DNA of 64,000 nucleotides, taken from contig NC_089395.1 of NCBI RefSeq assembly GCF_003171515.1, forward strand, positions 2,852,001-2,916,000. Reading direction: 5' to 3'. A program made the translations under genes and the position numbers. This stretch comes from Pyrenophora tritici-repentis. Its lineage: Eukaryota > Ascomycota > Dothideomycetes > Pleosporales > Pleosporaceae. Below, piece after piece: positions 42,355 to 52,600 of this stretch (position 1 is the first letter of the stretch; every line of letters begins with the position of its first letter). The notes below the pieces were generated by a model. It saw only the letters and a list, made by a program, of their open reading frames with translations, was not told where the DNA came from and did not search any database.

Positions 42355-44707
42355 ATGTTAGACGAGGAGCAGTCAAGAGTGGCTCGGGCATGTGACGAGT
42401 GTCGCCGACGGAAGCGGAAGTGTGACGGCAGTAGCCCTTCGTGCGCTTCTTGTGCTATTAGGGGCATCATATGTTTTTACACAACCGATAAGCAACCTAG
42501 AAAGTAAGACCTAATGTCCTCGCAACAAATACAGCCACTAAACAAATTTTCCAGGCGCAAGAGGAATGATGAATACACCCTTAGGCTCGAGGAGCAAATA
42601 CAAGTACTTACAGCGAAGCTGCAAGCTTTAGAAGAGCAACGAGGTGCTGATTCTTCGGCTCGGGGAGATGCATCGACTGCTCGCAGCCCTATTACAAACC
42701 CATCTGGCGAACTGGCATCCAATGATTGGGGAGATTTTGAGATGCATTCCGCACCGGCAATAGGGGAGATCAGCCAGCTTATGTGGAGGATGAAGCTCGG
42801 AACCGATGGCGATGTCTCATTTATAGGGCCTTCCACGAACTTCCATCTTTCGCAAAACGTAGAGGACAATGCAGAAGGCCCGCTAATTCCGCCAATTAGT
42901 GCTTACATAGCGAGCGCGCCAGATTCGAATCGCGACACTTACCTCTACGATTCGAATCTTCATCTACGCTTGTTCAGCATCTTTGTCGAAGACCTCAACA
43001 AGCAGTACGATTTCATTGATCCATCTCGTCTAGACGAGGTGATCTCGCCTTATAACCCGCATAATACTTCTCCTCTATCCTTGCTACAAAGCGCCATCTT
43101 CGCAACGGCATCGTGCTTCTTGGAAGACGCTGAGGCTATTGACCACAGTCCGCAACAATCAATTAAGTGGGTCCTAGAAGGTTCAGATTGGATTGATTGA
43201 TTACCGCTTTAAGCCTAGTAGTTACCTATAGGAGTTTAAGCCCTACCTAGATAGGTAAGTGGGTCTAGGAGAGTGACCGGATTGAATTGATTGTTGCGGA
43301 GTCTACTATTGACATCGGGAAGGTGTTTGCGACCCAGGCTGAAAAGATATTACAGCAATGCTATCGAGCTTATCCAGGTGTTGTAGTGGTCGAGACTCTC
43401 TTGATTCTTGGCTGGAGAGAACTGACATTAGACAACGATAACATGGCGTGGATGTACAATTGTATGCGCCCAAATGCGTAGGGTTCTTGGATATCACTAA
43501 TCCTCTTAGGCATGTGCAGTGGTCTGACAACGCATCTTGGTCTACATGCGGTAACACTGCAGGATAATGCTAGTACCCCGTCCAAAAGACAATCCTCTCG
43601 AATCATAGCGTTTTGGCGAAGCTTTTGGTTCGATAGGTAAGACGTCGCCCTACTTTATCCTACACATCTAGTCAAGAGCTGATTCGTTCAGGATTGCAAC
43701 CTTCAGCCTAGGGAGGCACTGCGTTATTCCTGTAAAACGCATTAGGACTCGTTTCCCAAAGTCGACATATCCGTCTAGTATGAGCTTGTCGCAGCTTGTA
43801 TTCGATCACGAATGTCGCTTTCTGATGATCTTCGACACTTTCATGGAACAAATGTGAGTGATTCCTCTATCATCAGCCCGCCCGTTACTCACAAACGGCG
43901 CACAGATATTCCTTTGACTTTTACGAAATGGAAGAGGGAAAAAGAAGACAGCTACTGCTTGATGCCCGTGACGAGATACTTCGTTTGTATCAAGGCATGG
44001 ATATTCTCATCGCGCGCCCGATCCGTAGCAGCAGCAGCAGCATTCTCACACTCCACATGCTCCATCACATGGGTCTACTCCTCGTCCAAAGACCGTTTCT
44101 CAGAGAAGATACCACCAGCGGCCTATATCGTATGGCGATCCGCTCTATGTATGAATCCGCCGTGTCTATAAACAATCTGTCGCGCAACTACCGAACTACG
44201 ACCGGGTTTGCAAAAGCGACAGTGGTACACATGCAATGCATACTCACTGCAGCTCTTATGCACTTACTAGGCGTTACTTCGTCAGATAAAACTGTTGAAA
44301 GAAGATCCATCACCCGATTTCGATTCTGTGTTGAAAGCCTCAAGGAGATGAAATCAATGAGATCAAGGTCGGCGAGAGCCATTTCACTGCTTCAGGAACT
44401 GGCAAATCGTTGGAAGGTCGTCCGTGCACTACCGCTGGAGCTGAGTTATCCTCTGGGTCAGGCTTTTAAGGATGGCAGTGCCCAACAAGGACAATCGAGA
44501 GCAGCCCAGATAGATGTTCTTCGTAATGATGATTCCACCGACGGACTTGGGATTCACGATGCTACTAGCGGGCTTGGTCAGACGTTCCATGCATTTGATG
44601 GGTTTCCTTTCGATCTCTGGCCTCTGGACAATCTGCAAGGAGTTACGGATGTGGGAGCAGACATTTTGGACCCAGCAGATCCTTTTAGAGACGCAAGCTT
44701 TCCATAA
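42355..44707 (+). pseudogene. Zn2Cys6 transcription factor interrupted by a MITE
   Basis: The start is ATG 42355 (MLDEEQSRVARACDECRRRK). Exons that fit: 42355-42503, 42555-43143, 43314-43461, 43510-43636, 43692-43853 and 43906-44707, all with GT-AG introns of 48-55 nt. The zinc cluster C-x2-C-x6-C-x6-C-x2-C-x6-C lies at about residues 13-40, followed by a coiled-coil region (RLEEQIQVLTAKLQALEEQ) and the fungal regulatory domain with LLILGWRELTLDNDNMAWMY. At 43144 a 162-bp MITE is inserted with duplication of CTATTGAC, and translation then ends after about 17 MITE codons. Apart from the MITE the gene reads intact. By position it may regulate the MFS and nitrilase genes. Confidence 0.88.
43144..43305 (+). 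mobile_element. hAT-type MITE, copy 3, inside the regulator gene
   Basis: 162 bp with 8-bp duplication CTATTGAC (43136-43143 and 43306-43313). Almost identical to copies 1 and 2. Confidence 0.95.
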
Positions 44708-44823
44708 CTACTTTCGTTGAATCTGCGCTCAGTTTGAATGGCGACAAATAATTATCCCCCACATCACGTCAGCCTCTGCTATTGCAGGTGCCTAGATCAC
44801 ATGAATCTTCCACGCATTTGTAC

Positions 44824-44951
44824 CAGACTCCGCAACAATCAATCGGATCGGCATGATTGATTCCTATCTAGGTTAAAGGCTGCCTAATGAAGTAATTCTT
44901 TAACCTATATAGGAATCAATCATGTCAATCGATTGATTGTTGCGGAGTCTG
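44824..44951. mobile_element. hAT-type MITE, shorter subfamily
   Basis: 128 bp, nearly palindromic, with perfect ends CAGACTCCGCAACAATC and the 8-bp duplication ATTTGTAC (44816-44823 and 44952-44959). It shares terminal repeats with the 162-bp MITEs but has a different core. The rest of 44708-45389 shows no gene. Confidence 0.95.
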
Positions 44952-45389
44952 ATTTGTACACAGCGAGCAAACTAAAGTCTCTCCACTCAGAGAACGAATA
45001 TTGGTGTTTCGTTTTGGCTGTCTTAGCCAAGTATGACGTCATTCTTGTCACCTGGCAAGCCTTGAAAGCACTACGCGTGCGGCCTGCCTTCGCGTCTCCA
45101 AATCACTCGCACTGTTTCACACGATAAAAGAAGTGCGGATACGAGACGCTCGATGCTTACAGGTATCGCGAGCCGTGTTCGCACATTCATCCCTTCTTTC
45201 TTACCTGTTCTTGATGTTCGCCCACAATGTTGAGCGCAACGAGGCCCATGTGTAGTACAGTTGCTTTCGTTGTGCATAAAATCAATTTTAGGATCCTCAG
45301 CCTCCTCGCAGCGTCAATCTTTTGAGACATTAATGTTCTTCTCATCATACAACATCATATTCGAAGCGCGCTACCTAAAATCTCGCAAT

Positions 45390-47133
45390 TTATGTCATCT
45401 TGCTTCCTAGTAAACCAAGCGAGTCGCCCCATATTCGGATCTTCTTCCCAAAAACATACATTGGCAATGTGGTCAACATAACGCCCACAGCTATTGCTCC
45501 AAAAGTAGCAAAGAAAACGAGAGGACCGCTTTGGGCATAGTAGTCGTTTAGGATAAACGTCAGACCAAAGGCAAATGCGCTCTTGGTGACCTGAACCGAG
45601 ATGTCAGTTAGACGGAAGGGAGGCAGGATTCGATGAGCTGGAGGGATCTTACCATGGCCAACCCGAAAGCATCGCCAGCTCGCTCGCCACAAACATCGTT
45701 TGTGTAAGTAACAATCCCCGTACATCCCAAACCAACGCCGAAATTAATGACGGCCATGAAGACTCCACACGCGTTTGCTGAAAGACCTACATGAATCGCA
45801 CCACCGAGACCAAAACTTCCCAGTGCCAAGGCAACAGTGGCTACAGAGATGACGAGCAGTCGGAATTCTGGCTCGTAGACGCCATTGTTACGAGCAGCGA
45901 GGGTTTGGACAACCTTGTCGCATGCCCAACCACCCAAGACAGTTCCCAGCGCAGAGCCAATGAAAGGAGCGATACCAGTCAGATTGCCAACCGCAACTGT
46001 GCTCATGTTATACGGAGGCGCACCGAAGATCTGAGACACCACTGCTCCCAGGAGAATGGTCCATGTGAACGTTACAGACCACATCACGCACCCCCAGAGC
46101 ACGATTGGGTGCAACAGAAGGGTCGTTGGCTTGATACAGACCGCGAAAAGGCGATTTGTGTTTTCAAAATGTACGGAACCAAGACCAAGGAAGTATCTCC
46201 AGGATGGACGAGAACCGCTCTGTATCACCTCTGACCTTGGCGAGGCAGGAAGTTTGGCGGATTTGTCGTCGTTCAAGTCCAGCACTTGCTCCGGGCCGAC
46301 AATTGGGTTTGAAGTTGGCAGTGTTGGCGTTTGACCTTCAATGATACTATGACCGTTGTCTCTGTGGTAGGTCGTTTCTGGGAAGAGGAGGATGACTGCA
46401 GCCAAGGCCAAACCGAACAATATGGCTTCAAGCCAAAAGCTCCACTTCCATGACATATTCGAGATGACGTAGCCACTAAAAACTGGCGTCAAGTTCACAG
46501 AAACGATAATGGCGAAGTTCCAGAGACCGACGCGTAAGCCACGTTCGTGCACAAAGAACACGTCGTTGAGAGTCGAGGTTCCAGCGAGCGCGGAAAACCC
46601 TCCCATCCCGAGGCCTGTTACGAGGTTAAGATTGGTTCTCATCTTCAACAAAGGCTGGATAGGGTACCTTGAAAGACACGAGAAGCTAACAGTGATTTGT
46701 AGGATGTCGATGCCGCAGCCCAACAACATGAGATAAACAGTAGGCCGGTCGTAGAGATATATACGAGGCGTTTTCCAAAGACTTCTGCAAGGGAGCAGCA
46801 AAGATACGCGCTTACTCCCAGCGACATGACCAAGCTACCATTGAGTAGAGTGATATTCGTGATGCCAAGATCGAAATATTTGGCAAGATCTGTAAAGCCT
46901 GGTACCAACAATGGTCCCAGTGACCCGGTTGTACATGATCCAAAGAGGACCACAGCAAAAAGCAGTTCTTTGCGGTGTCTTGGCCAATTCAGTGGATCAA
47001 ACGGGGAATCTGAAGGCGAAGGAACCAAGACCGCCTGTGTCATGGCGCTTCGGTGTCGCGCATGATCCTGAATGACGCTTGTACCTGATGGCCGCAACGT
47101 GCCGTCGGCAGGCTCAAGAATGAAAAATGGCAT
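45390..47133 (-). CDS. MFS transporter
   Basis: Three exons (47133-46668, 46614-45653 and 45590-45390) with introns of 53 and 62 nt give 542 residues, normal for this superfamily. The N-terminal cytosolic part contains DPLNWPRHRKELLFAVVLFG, a typical start of fungal DHA1-type drug/H+ antiporters, and GLRVGLWNFAIIVSVNLTPV corresponds to the middle of the N-domain. A central loop of charged residues separates two sets of hydrophobic helices. The substrate cannot be read from sequence. It is transcribed divergently from the nitrilase gene with a 518-bp shared spacer, which suggests export or import linked to nitrile metabolism (inference). Confidence 0.9.
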
Positions 47134-47651
47134 TTAGATTTTTGGATAAGAGTCGATGAATAGAGGAGGAGAGCGGGAAGAGCAGTGCAGTCTATTCGGG
47201 AACTACCCAGGTATATGTGATACTCATCACCCGAGCAATTGGGCAGTTGCAGAGCCATATATCCGCGGCTTAGCGTTGTTTCGGTCGCATTATACGTCTG
47301 TTTGCATCAAGATAACCGTCTATCAACAGAGGAACGCCGAAACCAGAGATAGGGTTGCCGGTGTAGAGATAAGTCGACTTCGAAGCTCGCCGAGATCTCT
47401 GATTGGACGTTTAATGTCTTGGCTATCCGGCGGCTCCAAAGGTTCCGCCGCTAGCATTCTTTCATATTGCCACACAAGATTGGTACACCTCTGTAGCTTC
47501 GTGCCCACCTATCTGGCGGCTGCATTCATTCCGCCGCTAATGCCATAGTGAACTGTACCGTCCTTTGTATTTCCGCAATAAATACCCTCTTCGAAATACA
47601 ACGTGGTTAGATACTTTTACTCTTCTACGTTCAACACACACTGTCCACGTC
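47134..47651. promoter_or_regulatory. Divergent promoter region, MFS and nitrilase
   Basis: 518 bases separate two head-to-head genes. There are two similar CGGCG-containing stretches (47431-47453 and 47512-47533) that could be Zn2Cys6 binding sites, but no convincing inverted CGG pair. Confidence 0.35.
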
Positions 47652-48780
47652 ATGTCACATCAACCATCATCCACTGTTTACGTTGCTGTCGCTCAGTTCG
47701 AGCCAGCATGGCTTGACTTGCCAAAGGCTGTCGAGAAGACATGCCGCTTGATCCGCGAGGCAGCAGAGAACGGCGCAAAACTTGTGTCGTTCCCCGAATG
47801 TTGGATCCCAGGCTATCCTGCCTGGATTTGGTACGTTCGCGAATACAGTTGTCCTTCGTCGATTTCCAAGGTATGCTGATATGTGGTGCCAGGACAAGGC
47901 CCGTAGACTTCGAGCTCTCGACAGCTTACATCAAGAATTCTCTGCAAGTAGACTCAACCGAGATGCGTCGCATCTGTCAGAGTGCTGCAGACTACCACAT
48001 TGCCGTTGTGCTTGGGTTCAGCGAGAACTACAAAGACTCGCTCTATATCTCACAAGCTATCATAAATGCCGAGGGCACTATTGAAGTCCTGCGTCGGAAG
48101 CTGAAAGCGACGCACATGGAGAGGACGATATTTGGAGATGCATCTGGCTCTTCTCTCCACAACGTCGTGGAGCTGCCGGACGTTGGACGCGTTGGTGCCC
48201 TGGCTTGCTGGGAGCACACGCAACCACTACTCAAATACCACACTTACCATCAAAGAGAAAGTATACATGTTGCTGCGTGGCCGCCGCTGTACGAACACAG
48301 TGGCGGTCCAGACTTGTATTCCATGAGCAAAGAAGGTGCGATACTGTATTGCATACGACCAGAATAACCCTTAGCTAATGTAGTTGGTAACCAGGTGCCC
48401 GCAGCCTCTCTCAAGTCTACGCCATAGAGTCGCAATCCTTTGTTCTGCATACTACAGCGGTAATGAGTGATGCAGGCATCGCTACACTACGGACAGGCTC
48501 TGGTCTCACCATGAATACCCCTGGTGGAGGTAGCTCAGCTATCTTTGGCCCGGATGGGCGCCTGGTGGCTAACGGTCCTCCAGAGACAGAAGAGGGGTTC
48601 ATTTACGCAGAACTGCAGCTTGATGATATTTTGAAGGCAAAAGGTTTCTTGGACATTTGTGGCCATTACAGCCGACCTGATCTGCTGTGGCTAGGTGTTG
48701 ATAAGAAAGAGAAAACACATGTAACATGGTTGACAAGCGAGTCGGTCAGGCAAGCGAGTCGGTCACCCCACCAACTTTAA
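47652..48780 (+). CDS. Nitrilase, C-terminus replaced by transposon terminal repeat
   Basis: Three exons (47652-47830, 47893-48335 and 48395-48780) give 335 residues. The nitrilase catalytic triad is visible: Glu49 in [10 protein letters not shown], Lys129 in [12 protein letters not shown], and Cys165 in [11 protein letters not shown]. Downstream [10 protein letters not shown] and [16 protein letters not shown] are as expected for nitrilases that convert R-CN to acids plus ammonia. The sequence follows the family through [21 protein letters not shown]. After that a pogo-like element starts at 48724, and the last 18 or so codons and the stop lie in its terminal repeat. Only the variable tail seems replaced, so activity could persist. 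It may belong with the MFS gene and the Zn2Cys6 regulator. Confidence 0.92.
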
Positions 48781-49305
48781 TCACCTACTCTATCTTAACA
48801 CACAATGCCTCCATGCCGCGCTCCTCTCGTGCATTCAAATGAAGCAGATATTCAGCTTGCTCTCTTATCTATAGATTCTGCCCAAATTTAGAGTACGCGA
48901 CGCGCTGCTACAGTCTTCGATATCCCAAAATTAACCCTGATTGACCGGCGCGCTGGAAAGCGCGCGCGACGCGATTGCCAGCCCAACTCAAGGAAGCTTA
49001 CCTAGAGAGAAGAGGGGGTGATTATCAGCCATATACTTCACCTAGATCAGCGTAGATTTGCGCCTACCTACGCAGCTATACGTGATATGGCTGATAAGCT
49101 GCTAGCTGCGCGCGGCGCTGGCTAGGTTAGGCAGAAGTGGCTAGCCAACTTTGTTAAGCGTACAGACAGTCTTTAGACGTGTTTTAACTAAGCGTACAAT
49201 AGGTAGAGAGCTCTTTGTAAGAATCTAGCCCTTATCTAAAGCTAGTTTTAGCTAGTAGAAGAGACAAAGGCTAAGCTTAGTATCTGTAATAAGGATATAT
49301 ATAAC
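48724..49305 (+). mobile_element. 5' part of a pogo-like element (element F), decayed
   Basis: It begins after TA (48722-48723), with two tandem copies of CAAGCGAGTCGGTCA in the terminal repeat. An ATG at 48805 opens a decayed transposase N-terminus with VFDIPKLTLIDRRAGKRAR and RRFAPTYAAIRDMADKL in one frame, interrupted by several TAG/TAA. It ends where a copia LTR fragment starts at 49306. It is related to element G at 41.4-41.7 kb and points the opposite way. Confidence 0.75.
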
Positions 49306-49342
49306 TGTTGGTTGACTTTGCACTAAATGCGTAAAGGGAAAT

Positions 49343-49509
49343 TGTGAGGGATCGATCAAGAAAGATTGGATTTGACAAGATACAAGCTATCGAGCTATCT
49401 ACGTTGTGAGCCCGAACTTATGCTGTGGGCGCCAAGGCGCTAGTCCGATAAGATAAGGATCTTATCGATATGGGGGCCATGGGCCGAGCGAGTCTATGGA
49501 TCCGTAACA
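49343..49509 (-). repeat. Gypsy 3' LTR
   Basis: 167 bp, identical by eye to 55540-55706. Its outer edge lies in the copia LTR remnant. Confidence 0.95.
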
Positions 49510-49603
49510 TTACCCCCCCTTTCAGAAGACGGTTGCACCTGCAAGCCGTGAATGTCTTTTATTTTATGACGCTGTGCTTGATGCCGAGCAGTTATGTTGT
49601 GTC

Positions 49604-52600
49604 TCATCCTTCGGGTCCTTGCTTCTGCTTGGAGACAGACGTCCTGAGTTGTGCCACCTTCCCAGGTCCAAGCTGTGCCATCAGTGAATGCGAAGGTGAT
49701 AGGGCAAGCTCACAACTGTCTAGTACGCTAACAACTTCAACATCATCGCGACCAAGTGAATATGCGGCGACTAGGTTGAGATACAACGCTAGGTCTCGAT
49801 ACAGTTCGTGAGGTGGGGGCTTGTCGGGATAGAGACGGTGAAAGTCTTCAACCGCTTCCTCTGCGCCCCACAGGTCTGTATAGTCTTGCCATGCGGGCGA
49901 GGCATTCCAGTCTGGGGAGTTGGTGTACTTAACCTTATACTGGAGCATGCCTTTCTTGTTTGTGAGGGTGTCCTTGCGTCGTTTATCTATGCGACAGTCG
50001 ACGACCATGTCTACGTAGTAGTCGTGCTCTCCGTCAGGGTGTTTCTCAGCGATGACGCCCTCACTTGGGCGAGCTGTTTGATCGGCGTCCAGGTGTAGTA
50101 ACCATGGGTGGAACACTGGATGGACTTGTTTGTAGCAGTCTGGTAGTGCGAGCTCGACTGCATATCGGTTGGGCAAAGCTCGCACTTTGTATGGGCCAAG
50201 GTTCTTTGCGCTGAGACCGCGGCTCGGGCGCATCGTAGGGATATTGCGGGCATCAATATAGACTTTGTCACCGACGCGGTAGTCTGGAGCGGGCTGTCTG
50301 TGCTGGTTGGCGTAGTGTTCCATCTTGTTTTGGGACCAGCGAAGATTTTCTTGCATGAAACGGATAACGTCGGTCATCCTTTTCACCGTGCCTCGGGCGT
50401 CTTCGCGGAGCAACTGTTCTGCGCGTGAACGGGCGTCGGTAATGGGCGAGTCTTCGGTGACTAGTTCCGATCCCATGCGAGGTAGGTAGCCCTTGGTGGC
50501 AAGCGCGGGTGCGACGCCAGAGGACACGTTTTCTCTGTTATTGATGGCGAGCTGGGCTAGTGGCAGCCAGTCTACCCAGTCGTTTTGCATATAGTTCGTG
50601 TAAGCACGCAGGTAACACTTTAGTCCGGCGTTGGCGACTTCAGTCTGGCCGTCTGTTTCTGGGTGGTAAGCTGTAGAGAGCTTTGGTGTAACACCCAGTC
50701 GATGACACAGCTCCTTCCAGAAATGAGAGACGAACTGTGACCCTCGGTCAGACACAATTGTAGTAGGGAAACCTTCCTCTCTCCAGACGTAATCGACAAA
50801 TGCTCGGACAACAGCATCAACTTCAAGGCTGTCTAGGGCGATAAACCGTTGCGACTTGCTTAGCCGGTCAATCACGACCATGACATGAGAGTAGGTGCGT
50901 CCGAATCTAGTACAGTCTGGCAGGGGTGTGATGAAGTCGACTGAAATGTCAGTCCAGAATCGTTTCGGTACGGGGAGCGGGTGCAGCAGTCCCTGCTTGC
51001 GGTCTCTGTATGGCTTTGCGCGTCGGCAAACTACACAACTCCGGGTATACTGAGCGACTGTGTCTGTCATGAGCGGCCAGTAGTACTGTTGGCTAACTAG
51101 GTAGTAGGTAGAGCGCTTGCCGCCGTGGCCCGCCGTGGCGGTGTCGTGGAACCGACGGACGATGTCTTTGCGAAGATCGTCGTCGTAGGGGATGAAGAGT
51201 CTGCCGCGGAAGTAAACCAGACTGTTGCGGATTTCGCAGTCCTGTAGCTCTAGCTTCAGCTTCATTTGTATGGCGACAGTGTGGGGAAGGTGACGGGCGC
51301 CGTCTGCCTTTGCTCGTATTATTTCTTGTAGTGTGGGATCGACGCGGTAGGCATTTACGATCGCTGTCATAAGTCCATCGTCAGGCGCGTTCTCCCCCGG
51401 CACCCGTGCCAGGGAAGCTGGCGCAGCAGCGTGAGGGATCTCAATTGTCTCCCCCTTAGGCTGGCTGTCCAAGGCTACGTCTGGGGTTGAGTCGTCATCC
51501 ACCAAATCATCGACGCCATACGCCTCCTCGCTCATTAGATATAGCATGCCTGCTAGCGTTTGTACCTCCTCCGCGTATTCGAATAACAGCGCCGCGAGTT
51601 GAATTGCTTGTCGGGCGTCGTTGTGTGTGTGCGTGTCTCGTTTGATGACGTCGTCGACGCGGTCGGGGCCGAGGATCGTCTGGGTCTGATGTATGATCCG
51701 TGGATCGTTTGGGTTCGTGGGTGTGTCGCCGGGGCGTCTCGTCAAGGCGTCGGGTTTGCTGCCTAGTCTGCCTGGTCGGTAAGTGATCTTAAAGTTGAAT
51801 TCGCTCAGAAACTCAGCCCATCTTGCTTGACGCCTGTTGAGTGCTTTGTTGACCATAAAGGTCTGTAAGGTGGCATGGTCTGAGATGACCTTCACCGGGT
51901 CCGAGGTGCCGGCCAGCTCTGGTCTCCATTCCTCAAAGGCGCGGACGATGGCCATAAGCTCCTTGTCGTAGATGGCATAGTTGCACTCAGCTGGTGACAT
52001 CTTTGTGGAGATAAAAGCGACTGGTTTTAGCACTCCGTCAGTCTGGACTTGGGACAGCACGGCTGCTGTGACGGTGTCGGAGGAGTCTGTTTCGACCCAG
52101 GTCTCAAGCGCGGGGTTGAAGTGCGCGAGGACCGGGGCGATGGTAAATGCTTTCTTAAGCTTTTCGAATGCGTCGTGGGCAGCAGATCCTTGGGCGATAG
52201 GAAAGTTCAGCTTGACGTCGCCGTTTGTCCCGCGGGTAAGATCCGTGAGCGGCCGCGCGATATAAGAGAAGGCAACAATAAACCTTCGGTAGAAATTTGC
52301 GAAACCTAGGAATGCTTGCAACTCTTTCAATGTTGTTGGGGTGCCCCAGTCGAGCACTGACTTAACCTTGGCGGGGTCCATTTTGATGCCTTCAGTTGTA
52401 AGAATGAGGCCCAGGTATCTCACCTCTTGGACGGCAAACTCGGACTTGTCAATGTCTAGATGAAGTCCGGCCTCACCTAGACTCTCGATAACCTTGCGGA
52501 CATGAACCTTATGCTCTGCCAAAGACGCGCTGTAGATTAGGACGTCGTCGAGGTATGCAGAGCAGAACTCGTCAAGGTAATCGCGTAAAACCTCGTTAAT

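Noticed and set aside
43144..43200. Short C-terminal extension (SPQQSIKWVLEG...) as a natural end of the regulator
   Set aside because: These codons are MITE terminal-repeat sequence; the regulator's own sequence resumes at 43314.
41638..48780. A composite transposon carrying the regulator, MFS and nitrilase genes between inverted repeats
   Set aside because: The two terminal repeats are outward-facing 5' ends of separate decayed elements, each with its own transposase start outside the gene island; they do not enclose it as one unit.
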